A DNA stretch of 64,000 nucleotides, taken from Anaeramoeba ignava. Lineage: Eukaryota > Metamonada > Anaeramoebidae. Positions 30,538 to 41,346 of the stretch are shown here, piece after piece (within the stretch, counting starts at the first letter, position 1; every line of letters begins with the position of its first letter). The notes below the pieces were generated by a model. The model did no database searches. It was not told where the DNA came from and worked only from the letters and a program-made list of their open reading frames with translations. The DNA lies in the NCBI GenBank assembly GCA_028826165.1, contig JAPDFW010000009.1, positions 1 through 64,000 of the forward strand, given 5' to 3'. A program made the translations under genes and the position numbers.

Positions 30538-30540
30538 TAA

Positions 30541-31390
30541 AGAAAATAAGAATAAGTTTAATTTAATATTTAATTTATAAATTAATTTAAAAATATAATT
30601 TAATATTTAATTTTATTATTAAAATAATAATTTATTGTTTTAGATTTAAATATTTTATTATTTAAATCTAAAACATATAAATATAAAAAATAAGAATAGA
30701 TTTAATTTAATATCTAATTTATAAATTAATTTAAAAATATAATTTAATATTTAATTTTATTATTAAAATAATAATTTAATGTTTTAGATTTAAATATTTT
30801 ATTATTTAAATCTAAACATATAAATATAAAAATAAGAATAGATTTAATTTAATATTTAATTTATAAATTAATTTAAAAATATAATTTAATATTTAATTTT
30901 ATTATTAAAATAATAATTTAATGTTTTAGATTTAAATATTTTATTATTTAAATCTAACATATAAATATAAAAATGAAAATAGATTTAATTTAATATTTAA
31001 TTTATAAATTAATTTAAAAATATAATTTAATATTTAATTTTATTATTAAAATAATAATTTATTGTTTTAGATTTAAATATTTTATTATCAAATATTTAAC
31101 ATATAAATATAAAAATGGGAATAAGTTTAATTTAATATTTAATTTATAAATTAATTTAAAAATATAATTTAATATTTAATTTTATGTTTAAAATAATAAT
31201 TTAATGTTTTAGATTTAAATATTTTATTATTTAAATATTTAACATATAAATATAAAAATAAGAATAGATTTAATTTAATATTTAATTTATAAATTAATTT
31301 AAAAATATAATTTAATATTTAATTTTATTGTTTAAAATAATAATTTAATGTTTTAGATTTAAATATTTTATTATTTAAAAATATTTTGAA
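30541..31390. repeat. Satellite, about 143-bp unit, six copies, with internal palindrome
   Basis: Six head-to-tail units begin near 30545, 30690, 30833, 30975, 31117 and 31258. Each has AATTTAATATTTAATTTATA, TTTAAAAATATAATTTAATA, and a 13-bp perfect inverted repeat, TTAGATTTAAATA ... TATTTAAATCTAA, around a TTTTAT loop. In the last units the right arm has decayed. Confidence 0.85.
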
Positions 31391-31784
31391 AATTGATTTT
31401 TTTGAAATTAAAATTTTATCTTTTTTTTTGAATTAAATTGAATTAATATTAATTTGGAAATTTGTTTTAAAATTTAAATTTATTAATAATTTTTAAATTC
31501 CAAAAAAAAAAATTAAATTAAAAATTAAATTAAAATAATTTTCCTTTTTTTTTAATAATAAAAATTAATAAAAAATAATAATTTATTAATAAATTAATTT
31601 AAAATAATAAATTAAAAAGAAAATTAAATTAATTATTAATTTAAATTTATTCTTATTTTTTATATTTTTATTTATTTTCAAAATCCACTTTTTTTATTCA
31701 TTTTTTAAATTTTTTTTTTTCATTTTTTTCCTTTTTTTTAAAAACAAAAACACAAAAACAAAAACACAAAAAACAAAAAACAAA
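31391..31784 (+). promoter_or_regulatory. AT-rich upstream region of the BTB-TLDc gene
   Basis: No gene is visible. The last 100 bp contain TTCATTTTTT, TTCATTTTTTTCC and an ACAAAAACACAAAAACA leader that runs into the ATG. Confidence 0.4.
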
Positions 31785-33482
31785 ATGGATAATAATAATA
31801 ATAACCAAATTGAAAATGCAAATCAAAATCAAAATGAAAATGAAATGAAAAATTTAGAAAAAAAAGTAACAAAAAATTTAATTAAAGATTATTCAAACCT
31901 TTTAAATGGAAATTCATTTAAAGATTTTTCAATTTTTGTTGAGAATAAATCAAATCCTTTTGAAATTAAAGTTCATAAATCAATTTTATCTTCAAGATCT
32001 CCTTTTTTTAATGAGTCATTAAGACAAGAATCTCTTTCTATTTCTTTAAATCAATTTAATAAAAAAGAAATGGAATCAATTTTGAGTTATATTTATTATG
32101 GAAATATTTCTTTTGAGAATCAAGAAAATCTTCTTCAATTATTGGAAATTTCAATTTATTTTAAATTAAATTTATTGAAAGAAATTATTCAAAAAAAAAT
32201 TTTAAATTCAATTAATTATTCAAATTTTTTCCAATTTTTATTCCAAAATCGAAATTTAAATTCAAATGAAATTGAAATAAAATGTTTTGAATTAATAAAT
32301 CAAAATTTTTCCCAAATTCAAAATAATGAGAATTTATTCAATTTAACTAAAGAAGAAATTATCAAATTTATTCAATTTAAACAAGAAAAAAAAGAAATTT
32401 TTCAATTTGATTTTTTTCAATTTTTAAATAATTGGATTGAAAAAAGAAATCAAAGATTAAAAGGAAAGAAAGAAAAAGAAAAAGAAAAAGAAAAGGGAAT
32501 TGAAAAGAAAAGATTATTTCATTCTTTTTTTTCATTATTTGATAAAGATTCAATTTCAAAACAAGATTTTGATAAATTAAAACAATTTGATTTTTTTCCT
32601 AAATCTTTTTTAGTTGATATTCAAAACAAAGTTATTCAAGATAATCAAAAAGAAATTGAAAAGAAAGAGAAAGAAAATCAACAAATGAAAATTGAAATTG
32701 AAGATAAAAACAAAGAAAATCAAAAACAAAAACAAGAAATTGAAGAGAAATGGAAGAAAGAAATTGAGAATAAAGAGAAAGAAAATCAACAAATGAAAAT
32801 TGAAATTGAAGAGAAATGGAAGAAAGAAGTTGAAGAGAAAAACAAAGAAATTGAAGATAAATGGAAGAAAGAAGTTGAAGAACTTAAATCCAAATTTGAA
32901 TTAATGGAATTACAAAAGATTTTTTCAGATTCAGAAATTGTGAAAGATATTGAATATGTTAAGAAATTACAAGAATGGATAAATGATAATGATTTTTTTT
33001 CTAAAATGAAAAAAGGATTTTCAGCAAAAAGAGATGGTTTTAATTCTCAAAATTGGCATAAAGCAGTTGATGGGAAAGGAAAAACATTAGTTATTATCAA
33101 AACAAAAGATAATTTTATTTTTGGAGGTTTTACTCAAGTTGGATTTAAACATTCACAATATGGAGAAAACATTCATGACTCAAATGCATTTATTTTTTCA
33201 TTAAGAAATGATAAAGGGGATAGAATACCTGCAAAGTTTACAATTCAAAAAGGTCAAGAAGGTTATGCAATTTATTCTTATTTAAGTTATGGTCCAATAT
33301 TTGGTAATGGTAGTGGACATGATTTTCTATTAAGTTCTAATTTACAACCTGGTGATTCAAATTTTGGTTGTAGTTATAATCTACCTAATGGAATTACTTA
33401 TAATACAGATTCAGGTAGAAGTTATTTAGCTGGTTCTGAAAATAAATGGGTTGTTGATGAAGTTGAAACTTATTTCATTTAA
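31785..33482 (+). CDS. BTB-BACK-coiled-coil-TLDc protein
   Basis: An intronless 565-residue protein. An Asn-rich lead precedes a full BTB/POZ domain (about residues 42-145; DFSIFVENK, KVHKSILSSRSPFF, ESILSYIYYGNISF). Next come a BACK-like helical region (about 150-220), a Lys/Glu coiled coil (about 235-385) with 10- to 14-residue repeats such as ENQQMKIEIEEKWKK, and a TLDc domain (about 395-565; NDNDFFSKMKKGFSAKRDGF, then FGGFTQVGF, IFGNGSGHDF and LAGSENKWVVDEVETYFI). BTB-TLDc proteins are common in amoebozoan and metamonad protists. BTB usually dimerises or recruits cullin-3; TLDc domains bind V-ATPase or act in oxidative-stress response in animals. The combination with V-ATPase is inference only, although a V-ATPase subunit lies 11 kb away. 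Confidence 0.85.
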   Translation: MDNNNNNQIENANQNQNENEMKNLEKKVTKNLIKDYSNLLNGNSFKDFSIFVENKSNPFEIKVHKSILSSRSPFFNESLRQESLSISLNQFNKKEMESILSYIYYGNISFENQENLLQLLEISIYFKLNLLKEIIQKKILNSINYSNFFQFLFQNRNLNSNEIEIKCFELINQNFSQIQNNENLFNLTKEEIIKFIQFKQEKKEIFQFDFFQFLNNWIEKRNQRLKGKKEKEKEKEKGIEKKRLFHSFFSLFDKDSISKQDFDKLKQFDFFPKSFLVDIQNKVIQDNQKEIEKKEKENQQMKIEIEDKNKENQKQKQEIEEKWKKEIENKEKENQQMKIEIEEKWKKEVEEKNKEIEDKWKKEVEELKSKFELMELQKIFSDSEIVKDIEYVKKLQEWINDNDFFSKMKKGFSAKRDGFNSQNWHKAVDGKGKTLVIIKTKDNFIFGGFTQVGFKHSQYGENIHDSNAFIFSLRNDKGDRIPAKFTIQKGQEGYAIYSYLSYGPIFGNGSGHDFLLSSNLQPGDSNFGCSYNLPNGITYNTDSGRSYLAGSENKWVVDEVETYFI

Positions 33483-34736
33483 AAATTAATTAATAATAAG
33501 AAAATCAAACTTTTTTTTTTTAATTTTTTTTTTCAAAATTTAATTCAATTTTAATTTACTTTTAATCAAATTAATTTCTTCAAAATAATAAATAAGAAAC
33601 AAATTTTAATTTTAAATAATTTAATTTTAATTTAAAATATTTATTAAAAATTTAATTAATAAAAAATAATCCAAAAAAAAAAATAATAAATTTTAAAAAA
33701 TTGAATATTTTTAATATTATAAATAAAAATAAAAATTGAAAATAGAAATTAATAATAATTAAATTTAAATTCATTAATTAAAATATTAAAATAAAAAAAA
33801 TCAAATAAAATTTATTATTAATTAATATTTAAATATTAATAAATTATAATCAAAATCAAAAATAGAATAATTAGTAAATTATTTTTAGAAAGTTTATCTT
33901 ATTCAATCATGTTAAATTCAATTTATTTAAAATTTTTTAATTTTTTAATTTTATTTTTTAATATATTTTATTATAATTAAAATTGGAATAATAAATAATC
34001 AAAAATATTAATTTATAATAAATAAAAATATTATATTCAAATTAAAATAAAATAAATTTAAATTAAATTATTATTAAATATTATTAAAATTAAATATATA
34101 TCTTTATTAAAATATTTATTCCACTTTTTAATATATTTTATTATAATTAAAATTGGAATAATAAATAATCAAAAATATTAATATAATAAATAAAAACATT
34201 ATTCCAAATTAAAATAAAATAAATTTAAATTAAATTATTATTAATTATTATTAAAATTAAATATATATATTTATTAAAATATTTATTCCACTTTTTAATA
34301 TATTTATTATAATTAAAATTGGAATAATAAATAATTAAAAATATTAATATAATAAATAAAAATATTAAATTAAATTAAAATAAAATAAATTTAAATTAAA
34401 TTATTATTAAATATTATTAAAATTAGATATATATCTTTATTAAAATATTTCAATTTTCTTCTCAATTTTATTAAATTATTGAGAATAATTTTATATTATT
34501 TTAAATAAAGAAATATTAATAAAATATATAAAATATAATTAATTTTAAATTTAATTATTTAATATTCTTTATTCCATTTTTGAAATAAATTAATTCAAAT
34601 ATTTTATTAATTTTATTAAATTATTGGGAATAATTTTATATTATTTTAAATAAAGAAATATTAATAAAATATATAAAATATAATTAATTTTAAATTTAAT
34701 TATTTAATATTCTTTATTCCATTTTTGAAATAAATT
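33483..34736. repeat. AT-rich spacer with 172-bp and 145-bp tandem duplications
   Basis: No gene is visible. About 33954-34440 holds three copies of a 172-bp unit (TAATATATTTTATTATAATT ... AAATATTTATTCCACTTTTT). 34460-34738 holds two copies of a 145-bp unit (ATTGAGAATAATTTTATATT ... TTTTTGAAATAAATTAAT). The second 145-bp copy ends flush against the RCC1-BTB fragment. Confidence 0.75.
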
Positions 34737-35063
34737 AATGAAAAAGATTTTATAATTGAAAGAAAAGAAAAACAATATAAATTTCCAAAATTAATATTAA
34801 TAATGAGAAGTGAATTATATCGAGGAATGTTTTTATCTGTAACTGAAGATACATCAAATAAAGTTACAGATTATAGTGAATTAAGTAATAAATCATTTCA
34901 AATATTTGAATATTGGATTTATTCAAATCAAATTAAAGAAGGAATTCAAATTACACAAGAAATAATTGATGAAATTGAAATTGGAATTGATTATTTTCAA
35001 TTAAATCAAACAAATCCAAATTTATTTGATTTATTAATTAAGAAATTTAATAATCAAAATTAA
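34737..35063 (+). pseudogene. RCC1-BTB fragment G (second BTB only)
   Basis: The last 108 codons of an RCC1-BTB gene are present in frame, from NEKDFIIERKEKQYKFPKLI to the normal stop, with no propeller, first BTB or promoter motif. The 5' junction falls inside a homopolymer-poor stretch at the end of a 145-bp repeat, so the fragment was created by a recombination or deletion breakpoint, not by gradual decay. Codons are intact, and an internal ATG at 34803 could still start an 86-residue peptide. There is no evidence that it is expressed. Confidence 0.8.
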
Positions 35064-35274
35064 AATTAAAATCAAAATCAAAATTAAAATTAAAATTAAA
35101 ATTAAATTAAAATTAAAATCAAAATTAAAATCAATATCAATATCAATATCAATATCAATATCAATATCAACATCAATATCAAAATCAAAGGAGTAGTTTA
35201 ACCATTTTTTCATTTTTCATTTTTCATTTTTCATTTTTTCATTTTTCATTTTTATTTTTCATTTTTTAAAATAA
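35061..35274 (+). repeat. AAAATT / ATCAAT array and promoter of the kelch-BTB gene
   Basis: AAAATT and AAAATC units to about 35130, then (ATCAAT)n to about 35180, then a TTTCATTTTTCATTTTTCAT tract ending at the ATG. It is nearly G-free on the plus strand apart from AAAGGAGTAG at about 35188. Confidence 0.75.
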
Positions 35275-37257
35275 ATGAACTGGGAAAAATTATCTTTTGA
35301 TCATTCTATTCCATGTGCAAGAGGATTTCACTCGATCGTAAATCGCGAGTTGCAAAGAGAATTAATATTATTTGGGGGAACAAACAACGAACACAGTTTC
35401 AATGATTTATGGCGATTCAATTATGAATTTTTGCGATGGGAAAAAATCAAGGTAGAATCTAAAGAAAAACCATCACCAAGACATTCATGCACAGGAGTGC
35501 TTGTGAATGACGACGAGAAATTGCTTATTTTTGGGGGGTTTACAGGACATTATTCAGGACCATTAAATGATATTTGGATCTTTGATTTCGAATCAAATAA
35601 ATGGGAAGAAATGATCCAAAAAAACACAGTTTCAGGACAAAAAGATCACACAACATGTGTGCTTGGAAATAGGGTTTATACGCTTGGAGGAGCACAAAAT
35701 AATGCGTTTATGAGGGATTTAACAAATAAATTCCAGTGTTTTGACATCACAACAAAAAAATGGACTGAATTACCCTCTTTTCCTTTTAATATTCGTTGGC
35801 ACACAATGGTTGCTCATAAAAATCAATTGATTGTGTTTGGAGGATATGTTAATAGTCAATATTCAAATCAAACTTGGTCGTTTGACATCAAGTTGAATCA
35901 ATGGATTGAAATCAAGCCCAGTGAGTCGTTTATTCCCGAGACGAGGGAAGGACACACTGCGGCTATGGGCCTCGCTTCTGACGCCCAGGATAATATTATG
36001 TTTGTTTTTGGAGGTCATAAATACGATCTCTCAACTTCAACTCGTTTTTATTTGATGGAATTGCTCGCGCTCGATCTCGAAAGTAAGGCCTGGATTCGCA
36101 TCAAGGAATCAGGCGATATTTCAGGCAGAAAAGCGCAGAGCTTGAATATTGTCAAGAACTCGCGGGGTTCGTTTATTATTGTGTTTGGAGGAAGATATCG
36201 TGATCCCCAATTGGATTTCCATTATTTTGATGAGTTTTATATGATGCAGCTCCAGTTTTCTGCATCTTTGCTTCATTTATACGCACGCAAAGAATTGTGC
36301 GATCTTGAAATCAAATCAAAAAACGGTGTTTTACTTGCGCATCAATTGGTTCTTAAGCTCAGATTGCGCGAGAATTATTCAACTTTTTTAATTCGTTGTT
36401 TGGGCGAAACTTGGCAAAATGTTGATATTCAACTGAAAAATATTTATGGAAGATATTCAAGCTCAATTCCAAAGGTTTTCGACAACATCCCTTTGAAGAA
36501 TTTCCAAGACGACATGCTTGTTTTGTTTCGTGATTTCGAAGATTCAAAAGATTTCACGATTGTCGTTCAAAAATCCGAAAAGGAAAAAAAAATCCGAGTT
36601 CATAAACTCATTCTTGCTGCAAAAAGCGATCTTTTTCGAGGGATGTTTTTGTCGGTTGTTGATGACGATTCAAACACTGCTCCTGATTTCAGTGGGAGAT
36701 CATACAAGGCAGTCAAAACACTTGTCAGATTTCTTTATTTCGAAACTCTTCCATCTTCAACAGATCCTATTGTTGCTGCTGAATTGATTGATGCCAGTTC
36801 TTATTATATGCTCAGTAGTTCTTTTCTCAATATTCTTTGCTATCAAATTATTCATGAGAATCTTAATTTGCAGAATGTGATCCAAATATTCTCAATTATA
36901 TCTAAAAAATTATATGTTGATGAAGCTTATTTGATAAGAGATGAATGTTTGAATGTTTTTCAGAAGCATTTTAGAGTAATAAATAAAGAGTTTCAGGATT
37001 TGTTGAATATTAATGAAGCTATTGAAGTTATTCAAAGTTTGATTCTTTCTCAAAGTCAATTGAATACTTTATTGAAAAGTTGTGATTCTATTAAAGATGA
37101 TAATTTTCGAGAAGAAATTAAGAAGGAAGTTGAGAAATTGATTGAAAAGTCTCGACTTCATTCTACAAAAATAGAATCTCAACCTCAAACAGAATCAGAT
37201 AATTCTAAGAAAAAAAAGAAAGAAAAGAAGAAAAAGAAGAAATTTTTCTTTTTTTGA
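35275..37257 (+). CDS. Kelch-repeat propeller with tandem BTB
   Basis: An intronless 660-residue protein. Residues 1-335 hold six kelch blades: LILFGGTNNEHSFNDLWRF, LLIFGGFTGHYSGPLNDIW, VYTLGGAQNN, LIVFGGYVNSQYSNQTWSFD, MFVFGGHKYD and IIVFGGRYRDPQLDFHYFD. Residues 342-375 are a partial BTB (KELCDLEIKSKNGVLLAHQL), residues 425-500 a second BTB (KIRVHKLILAAKSDLFRGMF, then LSVVDDDSN), and residues 500-630 are helical and BACK-like. A Lys-rich tail ends the protein. The tandem-BTB arrangement and the motif LFRGMFLSV are those of the RCC1-BTB family, so only the propeller differs. Codon use is visibly richer in G and C than in neighbouring genes, especially from 35900 to 36800. Kelch-BTB proteins usually serve as cullin-3 substrate adaptors. 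Confidence 0.88.
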   Translation: MNWEKLSFDHSIPCARGFHSIVNRELQRELILFGGTNNEHSFNDLWRFNYEFLRWEKIKVESKEKPSPRHSCTGVLVNDDEKLLIFGGFTGHYSGPLNDIWIFDFESNKWEEMIQKNTVSGQKDHTTCVLGNRVYTLGGAQNNAFMRDLTNKFQCFDITTKKWTELPSFPFNIRWHTMVAHKNQLIVFGGYVNSQYSNQTWSFDIKLNQWIEIKPSESFIPETREGHTAAMGLASDAQDNIMFVFGGHKYDLSTSTRFYLMELLALDLESKAWIRIKESGDISGRKAQSLNIVKNSRGSFIIVFGGRYRDPQLDFHYFDEFYMMQLQFSASLLHLYARKELCDLEIKSKNGVLLAHQLVLKLRLRENYSTFLIRCLGETWQNVDIQLKNIYGRYSSSIPKVFDNIPLKNFQDDMLVLFRDFEDSKDFTIVVQKSEKEKKIRVHKLILAAKSDLFRGMFLSVVDDDSNTAPDFSGRSYKAVKTLVRFLYFETLPSSTDPIVAAELIDASSYYMLSSSFLNILCYQIIHENLNLQNVIQIFSIISKKLYVDEAYLIRDECLNVFQKHFRVINKEFQDLLNINEAIEVIQSLILSQSQLNTLLKSCDSIKDDNFREEIKKEVEKLIEKSRLHSTKIESQPQTESDNSKKKKKEKKKKKKFFFF

Positions 37258-40010
37258 ATTTACAAATAATTAAAAATTACCAAATTTATTTAAAAATTTA
37301 TTTAGAAATTTATTCAGAAATTTATTCAGAAATTTATTTAAAAATTTATTTAAAAATTGGAATAAAAATTGGAATAAAAATTGGAATAAAATTTATTTAA
37401 AAATTGATTTAAAAATTGATTTAGAAATTTATTTAGAAATTTATTTAAAAATTGGAATAAAAATTTATTTAAAAATTTATTTAAAAATTGGAATAAAAAT
37501 TGGAATAAAAATTGGAATAAAAATTTATTTAAAAATTTATTTAAAAATTGGAATAAAAATTGGAATAAAAATTGGAATAAAAATTGGAATAAAAATTGGA
37601 ATAAAATTTATTTAGAAATTTATTTAGAAATTTATTTAGAAATTTATTTAAAAATTGGAATAAAAATTGGAATAAAAATTTATTTAGAAATTTATTCAGA
37701 AATTTATTCAGAAATTTATTTAGAAATTTATTCAGAAATTTATTCAGAAATTGGAATAAAAATTTATTTAAAAATTTATTTAAAAATTGGAATAGAAATT
37801 GGAATAAAAATTGGAATAAAAATTGGAATAAAATTGATTTAAAAATTGGAATAAAAATTGGAATAGAAATTTATTTAAAAATTTATTTAGAAATTTATTT
37901 AAAAATTGGAATAAAAATTTATTTAAAAATTGGAATAAAAATTGGAATAAAATTGATTTAAAAATTGGAATAAAAATTGGAATAAAAATTGGAATAAATT
38001 TATTTAAAAATTTATTTAGAAATTTATTTAGAAATTTATTTAGAAATTTATTTAAAAATTTATTTAAAAATTTATTTAGAAATTTATTTAAAAATTTATT
38101 TAAAAATTGGAATAAAAATTTATTTAAAAATTTATTTAAAAATTGATTTAAAAATTGGAATAAAAATTGGAATAAAAATTGGAATAAAAATTGGAATAAA
38201 AATTTATTTAAAAATTTATTTAAAAATTGGAATAAAAATTGGAATAAAAATTGGAATAAAAATTGGAATAAAAATTGGAATAAAATTTATTTAAAAATTT
38301 ATTTAGAAATTGATTTAGAAATTTATTTAGAAATTGGAATAAAAATTTATTTAGAAATTGATTTAGAAATTTATTTAAAAATTGATTTAAAAATTGGAAT
38401 AAAAATTTATTTAGAAATTGATTTAGAAATTTATTTAAAAATTGATTTAGAAATTTATTTAAAAATTTATTTAAAAATTTATTTAAAAATTTATTTAAAA
38501 ATTGGAATAAAAATTGGAATAAAAATTGGAATAAAAATTGGAATAAAAATTGGAATAAAAATTGGAATAAAAATTTATTTAAAAATTGGAATAAAAATTG
38601 GAATAAAAATTGGAATAAAAATTGGAATAAAATTGATTTAAAAATTGGAATAAAAATTGGAATAGAAATTTATTTAGAAATTTATTTAAAAAATTTATTT
38701 AGAAATTTATTTAAAAATTGGAATAAAAATTGGAATAAAAATTGGAATAAAAATTGATTTAAAAATTGGAATAAAAATTGGAATAAAAATTGATTTAAAA
38801 ATTGATTTAAAAATTTATTTAGAAATTTATTTAAAAATTGGAATAGAAATTTATTTAAAAATTGGAATAAAAATTGGAATAAAAATTGGAATAAAAATTG
38901 GAATAAAAATTTATTTAAAAATTGGAATAAAAATTGGAATAAAAATTGGAATAAAAATTGGAATAAAAATTGATTTAAAAATTGATTTAGAAATTTATTT
39001 AGAAATTGGAATAAAAATTGGAATAAAAATTGGAATAGAAATTGATTTAAAAATTTATTTAGAAATTGGAATAAAAATTGGAATAAAAATTTATTTAAAA
39101 ATTTATTTAAAAATTTATTTAGAAATTTATTTAAAAATTGGAATAGAAATTTATTTAAAAATTGGAATAAAAATTGGAATAAAAATTGGAATAAAAATTG
39201 GAATAAAATTGATTTAAAAATTGGAATAAAAATTGGAATAAAAATTGGAATAAAAATTTATTTAAAAATTGGAATAAAAATTGGAATAAAAATTGATTTA
39301 AAAATTGATTTAAAAATTGGAATAAAAATTGATTTAGAAATTTATTTAGAAATTTATTTAAAAATTTATTTAAAAATTTATTTAGAAATTTATTTAGAAA
39401 TTATTTAAAAATTTATTTAAAAATTGGAATAAAAATTGGAATAAAAATTTATTTAAAAATTGATTTAAAAATTGATTTAAAAATTGGAATAAAAATTGGA
39501 ATAAAAATTTATTTAAAAATTGATTTAAAAATTTATTTAGAAATTTATTTAAAAATTGGAATAGAAATTTATTTAAAAATTGGAATAAAAATTGGAATAA
39601 AAATTTATTAAAAAATTTATTTAAAAATTGGAATAAAAATTGGAATAAAAATTGGAATAAAAATTTATTTAAAAAATTGATTTAGAAATTGGAATAAAAA
39701 TTGGAATAAAAATTTATTTAGAAATTGATTTAGAAATTGATTTAGAAATTTATTTAAAAATTTATTTAAAAATTGGAATAAAAATTTATTTAAAAATTTA
39801 TTTAAAAATTTATTTAGAAATTTATTTAAAAATTGGAATAGAAATTTATTTAAAAATTGGAATAGAAATTGATTTAAAAATTTATTTAAAAATTTATTTA
39901 AAAATTGGAATAAAAATTGGAATAGAAATTGATTTAGAAATTTATTTAAAAATTGATTTAAAAATTGATTTAAAAATTTATTTAAAAAATTGATTTTCTT
40001 AGTTAGAAAT
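37258..40010. repeat. 2.7-kb minisatellite of AAAATTGGAATAA / AAATTTATTTA units
   Basis: Interleaved 12-14 bp units AAAAATTGGAATA, AAAATTTATTTA and AAAATTGATTTA with AAAA/AGAA variants. On the plus strand G is frequent and C very rare, the reverse of the polarity in the intronic arrays. Both flanking genes are on the plus strand. Confidence 0.9.
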
Positions 40011-40231
40011 TGTAAAGATTAAGAAAGTGGAATGAAAAAAAGGTTTGATTAAAGAAAAATAAGTTATTCAAAAATTGAGAAAAAAGAAATTTTTTTTAAC
40101 TTGTTTTAAAAGGATTTAAAAATAGAGAATAATGATCTTTAAAAAGAAAAATTTTTTTTTGATTTTTTTTTTTTCATTCACTTTTTTTATTTCAATTTTT
40201 TTAAATTTTTATTTTTTTTAAAAAAAACAAA
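40011..40231 (+). promoter_or_regulatory. Upstream region of the Ras gene
   Basis: Non-repetitive AT-rich sequence. TTTTTTTTTTCATTCACTTT followed by TTCAATTTTTTTAAA leads to the ATG at 40232. Confidence 0.35.
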
Positions 40232-41022
40232 ATGAATTCACCAAAATTTCAAATTGTTGTTGCTGGAACAGGAGCAGTTGGAAAATCAGCAATAACACTT
40301 CAATTTATTGCAAAACAATTTGTTCAAAAATATGAACCAACAATAGAAGATGTTTATAAAAAAATGATCACAATTAATAATCAACATGTTATTTTAGATA
40401 TTCTTGATACAGGTAAATTAATAATAATAATAAAAATAAAATAACGGAAAAATTTTTTTGCCAGTTCAACTTAATAAAATTTTTCAATTTAAAAAAAAAT
40501 TTCAAAAAAAAATAATAAAAAGCTGGTCAAGATGAATATTCTTCTTTAAGATCTCATTATTATGCTAAAGGAGATGGATTTTTACTTGTTTGTTCTTATG
40601 ATAATTTTTCTTCAATTGAAGAAATTCTTGAATTTAAAGAAACAATTCTTCAAGCAAAAGATGTAGAAGATTCTTCTCAAGTCCCAATTCTTCTTGTTGT
40701 AAATAAATGTGATCTTTCAAATAAAGATCGAGTATTTTCAAGAAAAGAAGTTGATGATCTTGCTCGACTTTATGATCTTCCAGTTATTGAAACTTCAGCA
40801 AAAAATGGGGTAAATAAAAATTATTTTTTAAATTTTTATTTTTAAATAAATTTTTAATTAATTTTTTTATAATTTTTTTTTTAGACAAATGTTGATAATG
40901 CTTTCCATAAATTGACAACTCAAATTTTAAAACAAAAATCAATTGGAAAAAAAGATTCCAAAACCAAAACAAAAGCAAAAAAAGAAAAAAAGAAAAGATC
41001 AATAAGATGTTCAATTATGTAA
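40232..41022 (+). CDS. Ras-family small GTPase with CaaX box
   Basis: Exons 40232-40412, 40523-40809 and 40885-41022 (introns 110 and 75 bp, phases 1 and 0) give 201 residues. All G motifs are visible: P-loop GTGAVGKS (12-19), effector YEPTIED (34-40), DTAGQ (59-63, created across intron 1), NKCD (about 118-121) and TSAK (about 149-152). The C-terminus is a polybasic run followed by CSIM, a CaaX box expected to be farnesylated, so the protein is membrane-anchored. The residue equivalent to human Gly12 is Gly, Gly13 is Ala, and Gln61 is kept, so it should be a normal switch. The YEPTIED effector and DILDTAGQ wording place it in the Ras/Rap branch, not Rab or Rho. A role in chemotactic or growth signalling is inference. 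Confidence 0.93.
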
Positions 41023-41346
41023 AAAAGAAGAAAAGAAAAGAAGAAGAAAGCAAATAAATTTTTGCTTTATTTTTTAAATTGTTTTTTGTTTGTTTTTAAA
41101 TTTTGATTTGGTTTTAAATTTTAATTTGCAAATTAATAAAAATTTTGAAAAGGAAAAGAAATGAAAATTTGTTTTTTAATTTGAATTAAAAACTGGAATG
41201 AAAATTAAAATTAAAATTAAAAATTGAATTAAAATTAAAATTAAAAATTGAATTAGAATTAAAATTAAAATTGAATTTGAATTTGAAAAGGAAAGCAACT
41301 ATTGTTTTTTAAAAAGAATTAAAAGAAAAGAATTAAAAGAAAAGAA
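41023..41346. other. Convergent spacer between Ras and methylmalonyl-CoA mutase
   Basis: AT-rich with short AATTAAAATT runs. No gene is seen. Confidence 0.6.

Noticed and set aside
37258-40010. Centromere or telomere candidate
   Set aside because: The repeat is irregular, and no telomeric G-rich hexamer or heptamer occurs. There is no evidence beyond AT content.
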